From a virus, in IMG/VR virus record IMGVR_UViG_3300025701_000032, positions 1 through 33,317 of that record: a DNA stretch of 33,317 bases, one strand, 5' to 3'. A program made the translations under genes and the position numbers. Shown piece after piece: positions 15,545 through 26,400 of the stretch (position 1 is the first letter of the stretch; each line of letters opens with the position of its first letter). A model generated the notes under the pieces. It saw nothing but the letters and a program-made list of their open reading frames with translations. It was not told the DNA's origin and did no database searches.

Positions 15545-18500
15545 ATGCCTGAAATTAAAAATCTATTTACGTCTGGGAAGATGAATAAAGACCTAGACGA
15601 AAGAATTATACCTAGTAATCAATATAGAGATGCTTTAAATATACAGGTTTCTAGTTCAGAAGGGTCTGATGTTGGTGCTATAGAAAATATATTAGGTAAC
15701 AAAGCTATAGTAAATAGTTCTTATAATACTGACACACAGACATATACACAATACAACGTACAGACACCTGGTTTTGATGTGTTAGGATTACCTAATGACG
15801 CTAAAACTATAGGGTCTATTCGATTTGATAAAACTGAATGTATATATTGGTTTGTAGCTTCAGACACTGTGAATGCTATTATTGAATACGACCAAAGCAT
15901 AGATGTAGTATCACCTATTATAGTTGATAAAAATAATGTTTTACAGTTTTCAAAAAATAAATTAATTACAGGTATTAATATCATAGAGGATTTATTATTC
16001 TTTACTGATGATAATAGCGAACCTAAATGTATTAATATAAAAAGATTTAGAGAAGCATCAGCTTTATCTACAAGCGGATTTACTAATCACACTGAAATAT
16101 ATGGTAGAGATTTTATAGAAGCAGATACAACTGTTATTAAAAAGTCTCCATTAACAGCCCCATTAATTGAAAAAAGAGACTCTAAAAGAACCGGAGCTGG
16201 GACTGGTATAAATACATTATCTGTATTTAAAAACTTTACAGAACTGATAGATGGAGGTCCTGAGTTTCAATCATTAGCTTCAGGTAGCTCTGTAAGTATT
16301 TCTTTTAATCAAGTACCTAATTATAAAGTAGGTGATATACTTTCTTTAAAAGCCGAATATGTAGACACTGATAGTAGTATAAACATTTTTGAGGTTGTTG
16401 TACAAATATCTGCAGGTACTTCTCAATTTTCAAACATTGTAGCAACTATATTAGCAATACCTTCTAACTTACCTAACGAATCTTTAGTATGGGAAACTGT
16501 TTTAGAAGAAGATGGGGCAATGTTTGAATATAAATTTCCACGATTTGCATATAGATGGAAATATAATGATGGTCAATACTCTACATTTTCTCCGTTTACA
16601 CAAGCTGTTTTTATACCTGGTAAATTTATATATAAATCTTCAGACGGTCATAATGAAGGGATGATTAATAATCTAAGATACATAAGAGTACACGGTTTAG
16701 AAACACCTCCTAAAGATGTAACTGAAATAGAAGTATTATATAAAGAAACAAATAACAATTTAGTCTACAGCGTTGATACTGTTCCTTTAGATACTCCTGA
16801 AATAGAAATTGAATCTGAACTTATTCATAAAGTTATAGAGGCTAATCAAATATTAAGACCTTGGGACAATGTGCCTTTAAAAGCAAAAGCTCAAGAAAGT
16901 GTTGGTAATAGAATAGTATATGGCAACTACTTACAAAACTTTAATGTAAATGAAGATTTAAATTTAGAATTTAGCACTAATAGTTTACCGCATACATCTC
17001 CTGGATCTGCTGAAGAATCTATAAAAACAAAAAGGACATACCAATTAGGTGTAGTTTGGAAAGATAAGTATGGTAGAGAAACACCTGTTTTTACAAGCCC
17101 TAACTCATCTTTGATATTAGATGGTTCATTTGCAAATAAAAAGAATGCATTAGCTGCTAAAATAACTTCTACAGCACCAAGTTTTGCAACACACTTTAAA
17201 TACTTTATAAAAGAAACATCGAATGAATATTATAATTTAGCTTTAGACAGATTTTATTTAGCTGAAGATGGTAATGTTTGGCTTTCTTTTCCTTCTTCTG
17301 AAAGAAATAAGGTGCAGGAAGACACATATTTGTTTTTAAAGAAGAAACACGATAGTGATGAATCAGTTACTTCAGATACTAAATATAAAATATTAGATAT
17401 AGCTAGTGAGGCTCCTTTATATATAAAAGAAAGCATTAAAACAATATCTAGTGCTGATGTAGAAGCTAGAGCAGCTTCTATTCCAGGTGTAGACCAGCTT
17501 ACGTTTGAATTTAACGGACCAACTTTTGATAGTAACCCTAATTTTAGAAATGATTTTAAGTCAGGAAACTTAATAAGTATAAAATCAGGAGGTAGCGTTA
17601 CAAGAAACTATGAAATAACATCAGGAGGGCCTACAGGGGTTGAAAATGTATATAGAGTTTCAATAAAAGAACCTCTTGAAGAAAGCTTTTTAGATTCTAT
17701 AGTCGAAGGTGGTGATTTTGAAATTTTTGTAAAAGAAAAAGTTGTTGATAATAAGCCTGAATTTATAGGTAGATTCTTTGTTAAGATAAATAGAGATGTT
17801 CATTTTAATAATAACATTATTAAATCATTCTCATCTTCTGAAACAAGATACGGTATATTAGACAGCGCTGATATTCCTAACACTATAGCTAATACTGGCC
17901 CTGGAGACGGAATTCAAGGGTTTGGTTTTACAGATACAAAAGCGCCTAATACTAGTAATTGGGTTAACGACATAAGAAAACCAATAGCTCAATCTAATTG
18001 GTTTGGTATTGGATGGGCTGGATATAGTGGTGGAGGAGATTCACCAATATCTACAGGTAGCGCAACGCATCCTATAATAGATAATCATTTATCGAATTTT
18101 AATACTTTAGTTAGATTTACTGATGCTAATGGAAACAAAAGTGAAGTATATACAGTTATAGACTCTACAGTAGACTATCACAGAAGAGGATGGGTAGGTA
18201 TTTTTGGAGGCGCAAGAAGATTAGGTAGTAACTCTAGGAAACAAGTAAAATGTATATTAGATAGAAACTTTGAAAGTGGTTTTGGTACAGTAACAGGTAT
18301 AGAAATTGTAGAAGAGTTAATATCTGATGATAATAATATATTATCTTCTAAGAACCCTGCAATATTTGAAACTGAGCCTAAGGAAAACATCGAGTTAGAT
18401 ATTTACTATGAGGCTTCAAATGCTATACCCGTAGCTTCTGCTAACACAACTAAAACATTAGATTGGTTCAACTGTTATTCATTTGGTAATGGCGTCGAGT

Positions 18501-19579
18501 CTGATCGTATTAGAGACGACTTTAACGCTACTAGAATTGGTAAAGGTGTTAAAGCCTCTGCTGTATTAGATGAACCTTATGCTGAGGAAAGAAGAGAGAG
18601 TGGTTTTATATTTTCTCAAATATTTAATTCTACATCAGGTATAAATAGGTTAAACCAGTTTATTCAAGCATTACCTATAACTAAAGATTTAAATCCAGCA
18701 TATGGGTCAATACAAAAGCTTCATGCAAGAAATACTGATTTAATTACTTTATGTGAAGACAAAGTTTTAAAAGTACTTGCTAATAAAGATGCATTATTTA
18801 ACGCTGATGGTAATACTAATGTTACTTCTAATAATAATGTTTTAGGTCAAGCAATGGCTTATGCTGGAGAATATGGTATATCTAAAAATCCTGAAAGTTT
18901 TGCACAGTATGGATTTAGAGTTTACTTTGCAGATAAAAATAGAGGTGTTATATTAAGATTATCTATAGACGGTTTAGAAGAAATATCTTCACAAGGTATG
19001 TCTGATTACTTTTCAGATAAGCTAGCTACTGAATCAGTTATTATAGGTAGTTACGACGATTACTCTAATTGTTATAATATATCATTTAGTGATGAAACGG
19101 TTTCGTATAAACAGGGATTAAAAGGATGGCCTACTAGAAAATCATTTGTACCAGAATCTGGTGTATCTTTAAACAATATTTATTATACATTTAAAGGAAG
19201 TCAAATATGGTCTCATAATAATGAAACTAGAAATAATTTTTATGGTACACAGTATAAATCTACTGTAAAGCTTATATTTAATATTAACTCTTCTAAAGTA
19301 AAAAACTTTAAAACAATTTCTTACGAAGGCGACTCTGGATGGACAACCCCTAATATAACGACTGATTTGCAAAGCGGTAAAGTATTATCTTACATATCTA
19401 AAGAGGGTATATACTACAACTTTATAAAAGGTGTTGAGAATACTTGGGACAATAATGCTCAAACAGGATCATTAGATACATCAGAATTTTCTACTCAAGG
19501 CATAGATGTACTACAAAGCATTACTGGTGATGTAACACCTACTCAATTTACTTTAACTATAAAAGAAAACAACGATTAA
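15545..19579 (+). CDS. Large tail stabilisation (P22 gp10-like / muzzle-like) protein
   Basis: A 1344-residue protein starting with KNLFTSGKMNKDLDERIIP, then QYRDALNIQVSSSEGSDVGA. This N-terminus is the hallmark, as I know it, of the 'stabilisation protein' of marine podovirus-type phages and of crAss-like tail muzzle proteins. P22 gp10, the packaged-DNA stabiliser, is the classical relative. Repeated strand patterns (about residues 10-110, 330-450 and 1040-1230) suggest a beta-propeller core with inserted beta domains. It would close the distal tail end and hold DNA in until infection. It follows the ring candidates by 2 bases and precedes the next gene by 1. Confidence 0.78.
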   Translation: MPEIKNLFTSGKMNKDLDERIIPSNQYRDALNIQVSSSEGSDVGAIENILGNKAIVNSSYNTDTQTYTQYNVQTPGFDVLGLPNDAKTIGSIRFDKTECIYWFVASDTVNAIIEYDQSIDVVSPIIVDKNNVLQFSKNKLITGINIIEDLLFFTDDNSEPKCINIKRFREASALSTSGFTNHTEIYGRDFIEADTTVIKKSPLTAPLIEKRDSKRTGAGTGINTLSVFKNFTELIDGGPEFQSLASGSSVSISFNQVPNYKVGDILSLKAEYVDTDSSINIFEVVVQISAGTSQFSNIVATILAIPSNLPNESLVWETVLEEDGAMFEYKFPRFAYRWKYNDGQYSTFSPFTQAVFIPGKFIYKSSDGHNEGMINNLRYIRVHGLETPPKDVTEIEVLYKETNNNLVYSVDTVPLDTPEIEIESELIHKVIEANQILRPWDNVPLKAKAQESVGNRIVYGNYLQNFNVNEDLNLEFSTNSLPHTSPGSAEESIKTKRTYQLGVVWKDKYGRETPVFTSPNSSLILDGSFANKKNALAAKITSTAPSFATHFKYFIKETSNEYYNLALDRFYLAEDGNVWLSFPSSERNKVQEDTYLFLKKKHDSDESVTSDTKYKILDIASEAPLYIKESIKTISSADVEARAASIPGVDQLTFEFNGPTFDSNPNFRNDFKSGNLISIKSGGSVTRNYEITSGGPTGVENVYRVSIKEPLEESFLDSIVEGGDFEIFVKEKVVDNKPEFIGRFFVKINRDVHFNNNIIKSFSSSETRYGILDSADIPNTIANTGPGDGIQGFGFTDTKAPNTSNWVNDIRKPIAQSNWFGIGWAGYSGGGDSPISTGSATHPIIDNHLSNFNTLVRFTDANGNKSEVYTVIDSTVDYHRRGWVGIFGGARRLGSNSRKQVKCILDRNFESGFGTVTGIEIVEELISDDNNILSSKNPAIFETEPKENIELDIYYEASNAIPVASANTTKTLDWFNCYSFGNGVESDRIRDDFNATRIGKGVKASAVLDEPYAEERRESGFIFSQIFNSTSGINRLNQFIQALPITKDLNPAYGSIQKLHARNTDLITLCEDKVLKVLANKDALFNADGNTNVTSNNNVLGQAMAYAGEYGISKNPESFAQYGFRVYFADKNRGVILRLSIDGLEEISSQGMSDYFSDKLATESVIIGSYDDYSNCYNISFSDETVSYKQGLKGWPTRKSFVPESGVSLNNIYYTFKGSQIWSHNNETRNNFYGTQYKSTVKLIFNINSSKVKNFKTISYEGDSGWTTPNITTDLQSGKVLSYISKEGIYYNFIKGVENTWDNNAQTGSLDTSEFSTQGIDVLQSITGDVTPTQFTLTIKENND

Positions 19580-19580
19580 T

Positions 19581-21272
19581 ATGGCATTAAATAATTGCAG
19601 CATAAATTCACAATCACTTACAAAGACCGGAGGCGATGTAATAGGTAGCGATAACATTCAGTTAGTTATAACTCCAAATGCAGGATATGTAGTTTCATCA
19701 TCTGATTTTATAAATAACACAGGAGTTATTGCAGGTGTTAGCTCTATAACTTTATCAGATAGTGGCACAGCAGGTACTATAGGCAATACTGTTTTGGTAA
19801 ATGTAGATTTAGACGATACTTATGTAATGCCTTTAAATGATACAGAATTAGTCATAGATATAGATGGAGACGCTGCCTTAATCACGTATACTTTAAGCGG
19901 AACATATTCATCTGCAGTATATAACGCTTCACCTGCTTCTGAAACAAATACTCCTTATACAGGTTCCGGTAATAACGGATCCGAAGAAACTGTATTTATA
20001 AAATCATTTACAGCTGATAGTGGTTATTATTTCCCTGAAGCGCCAAGCTATATATTAACATCAAATAACTCAAGTCAATATAATATAACAAGGCAAGATA
20101 CATTAGATGGAGAAAATAGAATAACAACTTCAATATTTACTGTTGACTTTACTTTTTCAAATAGTAATGTTTTAGGTGATACTATAGAATTTAACGCTGC
20201 TGCTGAAGAGTATTTTACAGAAACCGCAGGTATAACTTCGTATAACTTGTTGACTAACAATATAGATTTAGTAGGAGGTATTAGAACTATGACAGTTTTT
20301 GGAACACCTGGTGCTACTTTTAGTTTAGCTGTTACAAATGATAATAGTAATTCTATACTTAGTTTAACTAATGTAACAATACCAGCTTCTGGTAATTATA
20401 CTTTTATAATATCCTTCCCATCTGTGTCTATCGATGATTCATATGATTTTGTTTTAACTGGTACTCAAGTATCTACCAATTTTGGAGGACCTGGTGAACA
20501 ACCTCATACATTTACAATAAATCAAGTAGGTGATAAAACTATAACGGTAGATTTACAAACTGCGGATAGTACTATAAATATATCATCTCCTGTAAGTGTT
20601 ACATTACCAGCATCAACAACAGTAACATCAGACACAGCAGGTAATCTTATTAATACATTTACAATAACATCTACAAGTACTTTAAATATTATAGATCAAT
20701 TTGGAAATATAGAGGATTTTACAAACAACGATCCGTTAACAAACGGGGGGACATTTATAGACATAGATAGTTTAATATTCTCATCAGTGTCTTCTACTGA
20801 AATTAGCGCGTTTTTTATTGGGTCAGTAGATACAGTAGGAACATCGAATGTTACTTCAGTTTTTGATATAGACAATTATATATCAACCGCTGCAGTTTCT
20901 ACAATACCTATTATAGTAGGCTATGTTACAGGTGTTACATCTATAACAGAACCCACGCTTACTTTGCCTGTAGGTTCTGGATTAGCAGTTAAAAAGAATT
21001 TTGAAGTTAGTGTAAATAAAAATACTGAAGGACATGGAGGCGGCGGCGCAAGCACAACAGATTATGCAGTTGCTGTGATTAATAATATTAGCCCTGCAGA
21101 TATAGTAAGCACAGTTAATAATTCTGGAGATATTTCAGATTATCCTGATACTGTTGTAGATAATTATGATGGAACAGTAACATTAGGTTTTTCTATTTTC
21201 TTTCAAGCAAACGGTGGAGTCATAGAAGCTTCAGATGATTGTGATATAAGAATAGGTGTTTTATTAAATTAA
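19581..21272 (+). CDS. Beta-rich virion surface protein with repeated domains
   Basis: The 563-residue protein is almost entirely Ser/Thr/Asn/Val/Ile-rich beta sequence, with few charged helices. At least two units share a pattern: ITPNAGYVVSSSDF near residue 30 and FTADSGYYFPEAPSYIL near 143, each followed by strands and an acidic turn. This recalls Ig-like or GYxF-type repeat domains of surface proteins. A Gly-rich stretch (HGGGGAS) near residue 489 may be a hinge before the C-terminal domain. There is no enzyme motif. It sits one base after the stabilisation protein, so a tail or head fibre/appendage role is likely. I do not recognise a named family. Confidence 0.62.
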   Translation: MALNNCSINSQSLTKTGGDVIGSDNIQLVITPNAGYVVSSSDFINNTGVIAGVSSITLSDSGTAGTIGNTVLVNVDLDDTYVMPLNDTELVIDIDGDAALITYTLSGTYSSAVYNASPASETNTPYTGSGNNGSEETVFIKSFTADSGYYFPEAPSYILTSNNSSQYNITRQDTLDGENRITTSIFTVDFTFSNSNVLGDTIEFNAAAEEYFTETAGITSYNLLTNNIDLVGGIRTMTVFGTPGATFSLAVTNDNSNSILSLTNVTIPASGNYTFIISFPSVSIDDSYDFVLTGTQVSTNFGGPGEQPHTFTINQVGDKTITVDLQTADSTINISSPVSVTLPASTTVTSDTAGNLINTFTITSTSTLNIIDQFGNIEDFTNNDPLTNGGTFIDIDSLIFSSVSSTEISAFFIGSVDTVGTSNVTSVFDIDNYISTAAVSTIPIIVGYVTGVTSITEPTLTLPVGSGLAVKKNFEVSVNKNTEGHGGGGASTTDYAVAVINNISPADIVSTVNNSGDISDYPDTVVDNYDGTVTLGFSIFFQANGGVIEASDDCDIRIGVLLN

Positions 21273-21281
21273 TAAATATAT

Positions 21282-21626
21282 ATGGCAACAGTAACATTAA
21301 ATTTCGATAACCCAATAAACGTTTCAATACAGTCAAACAACGATGCTCCTAGTTATGCAGGTGCAGATATTGTATACTTTCAAGATTCTAATAGCGACGT
21401 TTATAAAATAGGAGCGTGTACAGGAGTTACCAGTACATCTATAACATGCGATATTGCAAGCACCTCTCCTCGGCCTTCAAACGGGGATTTTATATTTTTC
21501 GCTAAATCACCTGAAACAAATACATCGGGGATTGCAGGATATTATGCAGAGGTTGATATGGAAATAACGTCTACAAGTAAAAAAGAACTATTTGCCGTTA
21601 ATTCGGAAATATTTATAAGCAGTTAA
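21282..21626 (+). CDS. Small conserved structural-block protein
   Basis: A 114-residue, beta-rich protein beginning MATVTLNFDNPINVSIQS, with DIVYFQDSNSDVYKIGACTG, SITCDIAS and a C-terminal ELFAVNSEIFISS. I have the impression that similar small proteins recur beside tail genes of marine phages, but I cannot name a family. Two cysteines (GAC, TCD) could be structural. It is 9 bases after the beta-rich protein and before the ejection-type genes, so it is probably a minor virion protein. The gap to the next gene is 37 AT-rich bases ending in GTAAAATTATG. Confidence 0.65.
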   Translation: MATVTLNFDNPINVSIQSNNDAPSYAGADIVYFQDSNSDVYKIGACTGVTSTSITCDIASTSPRPSNGDFIFFAKSPETNTSGIAGYYAEVDMEITSTSKKELFAVNSEIFISS

Positions 21627-21663
21627 TAATGTGTAATAATAATATAATAAAACAGGTAAAATT

Positions 21664-22293
21664 ATGATAGGAGCAATACTAGGAGCCGCTCAAGGTATTA
21701 CGGGTATAGTCGGCGGTCTTATCGGCGGAGGTAAAAGAAGAAGAGAGCAGAGAGCAGCACAAGCAGAGTTTGATAGGCGTAAAGCGGATTTTGAAAATTT
21801 AGATACTTCAAACGCATACACAAATATGGAAAACGTATATGAAGATCTTACAGTTAACCAACAACAAGCAGACTTTACAGCACAACAGCAGCAACAAGGT
21901 TTATCAAATACTTTAAACCAAATGCAGGGGGCTGCTGGAGGTAGTGGTATTGCGGCTTTAGCTCAAGCTATGGCTAATCAACAATCGCAAAATGCTCAAA
22001 GAGCCTCTGTAAGTATAGGACAGCAAGAAGCTCAAAATCAAGCAGCTCAAGCAAGAATGGCAGGACAATTACAAAGCCAAGAGAGACAAGGGGAATTAAT
22101 ATCAAGGCAAGCAGAATTAGATAAAACATCTACATTATTAGGTATGTCTGGACAAAGATTGCAAGCAGCTAATCAAGCAAGGGCAGCAGCTACCCAAGGC
22201 CTGATGGCTGGTATAGGTGGTGTTGCAGGAGCATTTGGAAAATCTCCTATTGGTCAAGAATTAGGCGCAAATATGGCTAGCAACTTTAAGTAA
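21664..22293 (+). CDS. Probable internal virion / DNA-ejection protein, Ala-Gln rich
   Basis: This 209-residue protein opens with a hydrophobic Gly-rich helix (IGAILGAAQGITGIVGGLIG) followed by basic GGKRRREQRAA. A long Gln/Ala-rich helix with few aromatic residues runs to about residue 165. A second Gly-rich hydrophobic segment (QGLMAGIGGVAGAFG) lies near the C-terminus. Short-tailed phages such as T7 and P22 carry ejection proteins of this kind, rich in Ala/Gln with membrane-seeking ends, which form the channel across the envelope. The location, before two large virion-type proteins, fits. Assignment is by composition and context. Confidence 0.65.
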   Translation: MIGAILGAAQGITGIVGGLIGGGKRRREQRAAQAEFDRRKADFENLDTSNAYTNMENVYEDLTVNQQQADFTAQQQQQGLSNTLNQMQGAAGGSGIAALAQAMANQQSQNAQRASVSIGQQEAQNQAAQARMAGQLQSQERQGELISRQAELDKTSTLLGMSGQRLQAANQARAAATQGLMAGIGGVAGAFGKSPIGQELGANMASNFK

Positions 22294-22307
22294 AAAATAC
22301 ATAGATA

Positions 22308-23435
22308 ATGGACGATAATTTATTTGACAAAGACCGTATTAAAGCGGCTCAGTTTTTAAATGCTGCTGAAGCAGGTGCAATTCAAGCTGGTTTAAATCCT
22401 AAGCAAAGAGAGAAAGTAAATCAATACGTGATAGATCAACGTAATAAGTATGTTAATGCAGCCTGGGCAGCTGGTAGCGGTAGATTTGATAAAAAAGCAC
22501 CTGCTTATATAGAACTTATTCAAGAAATGAATCAAGTTAAAACTAACCTTTCTAATTTAGCTAATCAACAAAAAGCGGTTGCAGAAAATCAACAACAATA
22601 CTTAGACGACTTTCAGTCAGATAGAATATCTAAAGCTAACTACGACCCTAACTCACCCTCTGTATTAATGGATGTTTATACAGGTAATGCTGACTTACAG
22701 ATTGACGAAAGCGGTAACTTAATGTTTGGTAAAGATGGTCAATTTAAAAAATACAGTGATATAGCTGATTACACATTGAAAGCAACTGACACTGCAAACA
22801 CTGTATTAAATGTTGCAGATAAATTAGCAGCTTCCAGATATAGAGTACCTAATGCATCTTTAAAGCTACAAAAAAACAGAATTAAGTCTATAATTGATAA
22901 AGGAGGACGTAAATCTTTATTATCCTTAATACAAGATGATTTATTGCCTGGTTTTGGCGACATAGAGATACCTCAGGAGCTTTATAAACCTGAAAACTAT
23001 AGTAACCTTAAGAATTTCTTTTTAAGTACCTTAGATAACGCTTTAGACGATGTAAACAATAGTTTACCCCAGAATCCTAAGTTTATTCAAAAAACTAGCC
23101 CTACACCAACACAGTCAAACCCAAGCAAGATCGGAGGTAAAACTCAACAGGAAAGAGCTGCGATAGTAAAAGCTGCTGGTGATTTACTTAAAACAGGAAA
23201 AACGCAAGGAGTAAATGAATATAAGTTTACTTACAAAGGTAGTAACGATACAAATGCCCAAAAATATATATTGACGGTAGACGATAATAAAAACTTAATG
23301 TTTAGAATAAATACTCCTGGTAGTGAATTTGTACCAATATCCCAAGAAGACCTTATTAAGGAATTAGGTTTTTCTCCTACAGAAGGTATGACTGCTTCTG
23401 AAAAAATAGAATATTACAAAAATAAAAAATCATAA
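22308..23435 (+). CDS. Probable internal virion protein, helical, 375 residues
   Basis: It starts MDDNLFDKDRIKAAQFLNAA and is largely helical, with a coiled-coil candidate near residues 65-105 (QEMNQVKTNLSNLANQQKAV). A disordered Pro/Ser/Thr linker follows (KTSPTPTQSNPSKIGG, about 264-280), then a small C-terminal beta domain (about 300-350). No catalytic motif is visible. It sits between the Ala-Gln-rich ejection candidate and the giant protein, 14 and 2 bases away. This matches gene trios encoding ejected proteins in other short-tailed phages. Function is inferred from location only. Confidence 0.6.
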   Translation: MDDNLFDKDRIKAAQFLNAAEAGAIQAGLNPKQREKVNQYVIDQRNKYVNAAWAAGSGRFDKKAPAYIELIQEMNQVKTNLSNLANQQKAVAENQQQYLDDFQSDRISKANYDPNSPSVLMDVYTGNADLQIDESGNLMFGKDGQFKKYSDIADYTLKATDTANTVLNVADKLAASRYRVPNASLKLQKNRIKSIIDKGGRKSLLSLIQDDLLPGFGDIEIPQELYKPENYSNLKNFFLSTLDNALDDVNNSLPQNPKFIQKTSPTPTQSNPSKIGGKTQQERAAIVKAAGDLLKTGKTQGVNEYKFTYKGSNDTNAQKYILTVDDNKNLMFRINTPGSEFVPISQEDLIKELGFSPTEGMTASEKIEYYKNKKS

Positions 23436-23437
23436 GT

Positions 23438-26400
23438 ATGGAAGAATTAGAATTAATTGTTCAAAAAATGATGAACGCGGGTGAGTCTGAAGAAACGATT
23501 GCAGAAGTAATAAAAACTTATGAATCAAAAAAAGTAAAAGGCTCGACAGTAACAGCTGCAAGTGTGGAGCCGGTTCAAGATGCAGCAAGCCTAGAAAATG
23601 GGGAATTAGCATCGGAAGATTCTTCATTGGAGCAATCAAATAACCCATTAGATTTAGCTATAGAACAAATAGATATAGAAAACAAAAATATTGAGCCTAC
23701 TGAATATTATAAAGAAAAATCTGCTGAGTTAAAAAGAAATATAGCTGAAACTGAGAAACAATTAAAAGCTTATGAATCTAAAGGTGGTCAAATAGATCCT
23801 AGAGATGCTAAAGTGCTACAGGATTATAAAAATAAGTTAGCAGCCTTAGATAAAGATAAGTTAGGCATAAAAGAAAGACTATCCAACGCAGGTGCAAATA
23901 TACTGCCCGGCCTTGAAGCAGCGTGGGAATCAACTAAAGCTTTTAGTGTAGATTGGTTGTCAAACGTAGCAGGTGATGATGCTACCGACTTCTTACTTGG
24001 AGAAACCGATGGTGGCCCTGTAGTTTTTGTTGATCCAGAAAATGGAGAGGAAATAAGCTATAAAGAAAACCCAGAAAGATTTAAACAGCTTAATACAGCT
24101 CAAATGAAAGGTGAATCTGTAGAAGCTATTTACCAAAAAAATAAAAAACCAGTAGGTCAAGTAGCTGATGAGTACCTTATTAATCAATTTAAGAAAATAA
24201 AAAGCTTAAACGAATCTATAAAAGAGGTCGGTAGTATTACAGGAGGTTTATCTAAAGGTGATTTTGAAGAGACTGTTGGTGGTGTAATTAATGCTGTTTC
24301 AAACTTATTAACGACAGCGATACCAGCTGCTTTAACCAGAGGAGCCTCATTATTTCCTCAAATTGCTGCTCCTATGTATTCAGAATACAATTCTGAAAAA
24401 GCTAAAAACAAATATCCTGAATCAGATGATCCTTTAAGAGACCTAGTAGAAAACAAAGAAACAAACACAACTGTGCCTTTAGTTTTAGGGGGAATATCTA
24501 TGGGGTTAGAATACATTGGGTTAAAAGGAATTTCTAAACAAATTTTAAAAAATACAGGAAAGTTTTCTCCATTAGCAAGTCTTATATTAACTAATAGTAA
24601 GGAAGGCTTAACTGAGGTTGGTCAATACGGAGTTGAAACTGTAAATAGTAGTTTAGCAAAAGGTAAAGACACGCAAGAAGCTTTTATAGATGGTTTAAAA
24701 GCTATGGCTTCTCCTGAAGCTTTAGAAAATTTTGCCCAAGGTTTTGTAGGGTCTGGAATTATATCTGCTCCTAGCACAATAACAAAAGCCATAAATTTAG
24801 AAAAAAATTCTTTAAATGTAATAAATACTAATATAAATAAATTAGGATCTTTACAACTACAGAAAAAAACTACAAAAAGCAAAGCTCTTAAACAAGCTAT
24901 TGATTTAGAAATAGCTGAAACAGAAAAGGCTCTGAAAAAACATTTTACAGAAAATTACAAAATATCAAAGTCTTTTAGTAAAGGACAACAAAAAGAAATA
25001 ATATCTATAATAAATAAAAAAGAAAAAAACACCAATTTAATAAATGATCTTAAATCTTCTTTTGAAGCTGGCGAAATAAATAAAAACCAATATGGAGGAG
25101 CTAAGTCTGCTTTAATTAAAAAAAATAATATCTTATCTGCGGAAATAGTTAAAATAAAAGAAGCTGTTGACTTAGAGAAACTTGACACTGAAATTAACAA
25201 ATCTTTAGATAGAACTAAAAATATTTTAAAACAATTAGATGTTAGTGCAGAACTAAATGTTGTTGAAGCTACAGATAAAGCTACTGCAAATGAGCAAATT
25301 GTAGATATACTTAAAAAAGCAGGTAAAACTCAAGAGCAAATAAATACTAGACTTAAAGATTATGAGTCTGGTTTTGGTTTTTTTGTTACGGATTCTAATG
25401 ATTCGAATAAAGAGTATTTGGTATTAAACAAAGACAAAATGCGAGAAGTAGGTATTACTACCACCGCTCAGCACGAATTATTACATAAAATACTTAAAAA
25501 TAGATTAGCTAACGATCCTGTCGTATCAAAACAAATGTATGAAAGTTTGCAATCTGAAGTAGCTAAGCTTGATAAAGACGTTGCAAAAGTATTTAATGGT
25601 GTTATGGATAAGTACATGTCCGATGTAGAAAACCCTAATATAAACTATAATTTAAATAACTACTATGAAGAATATTTTGTTCAATTTTCTGAATTTGCAG
25701 CTAACAATTTAGACAAAATTAACAACAATGCATTTACCCGTATAAAAGATTTTATTAGAAGAATTTTTAATAAAATAGGTTTTACTAATATTGATTTTGA
25801 TGAGCAAGGAGCTATAAACTTTATTAAAGATTATAATAGAGAATTTAAAAAAGGTAAATTATCAAAGGCTACAATAAAATTAGCAAATCAAAACATAAAA
25901 GCTACAAAGAATAAAGAAGTAGCTGACGTATTTAGTAAAAGTATAGATATTGATGCCAATACTAAAAGCGATATTTTTACAAAAGCAAATAAAGTATACG
26001 AGGAATATAAAAGTGATCCTTCAAGCGCTGGTCTAATGGTAGGTTTAGAATTTGAGCCTATTGTTAAGAAAATGCTTAATAAGTATAGAGACTTGTTTGG
26101 TATGGATGAATATACATTAGACTTAATTGCTAATGATGTAATGATCGAAACACGTCCAGGTTATAATGGTATACCAGCATTGGTAAGAACTTGGGATCCA
26201 GCTAAAGGTGCTTCTTTAACTTCACATATATATGGTAATCTACCTAACAGAATATTAGGTATTATACAAAATAAATACCCTGATTTAGGTAAAACAGTCG
26301 AGTTAGTACAAGAAAAAGCTGATAAATTAACTACAGACGAAGGTTTTGGGGGTACTGGAGAGGTTAATGATGGATTTGTAGATACTTCTTCACATGAAAA

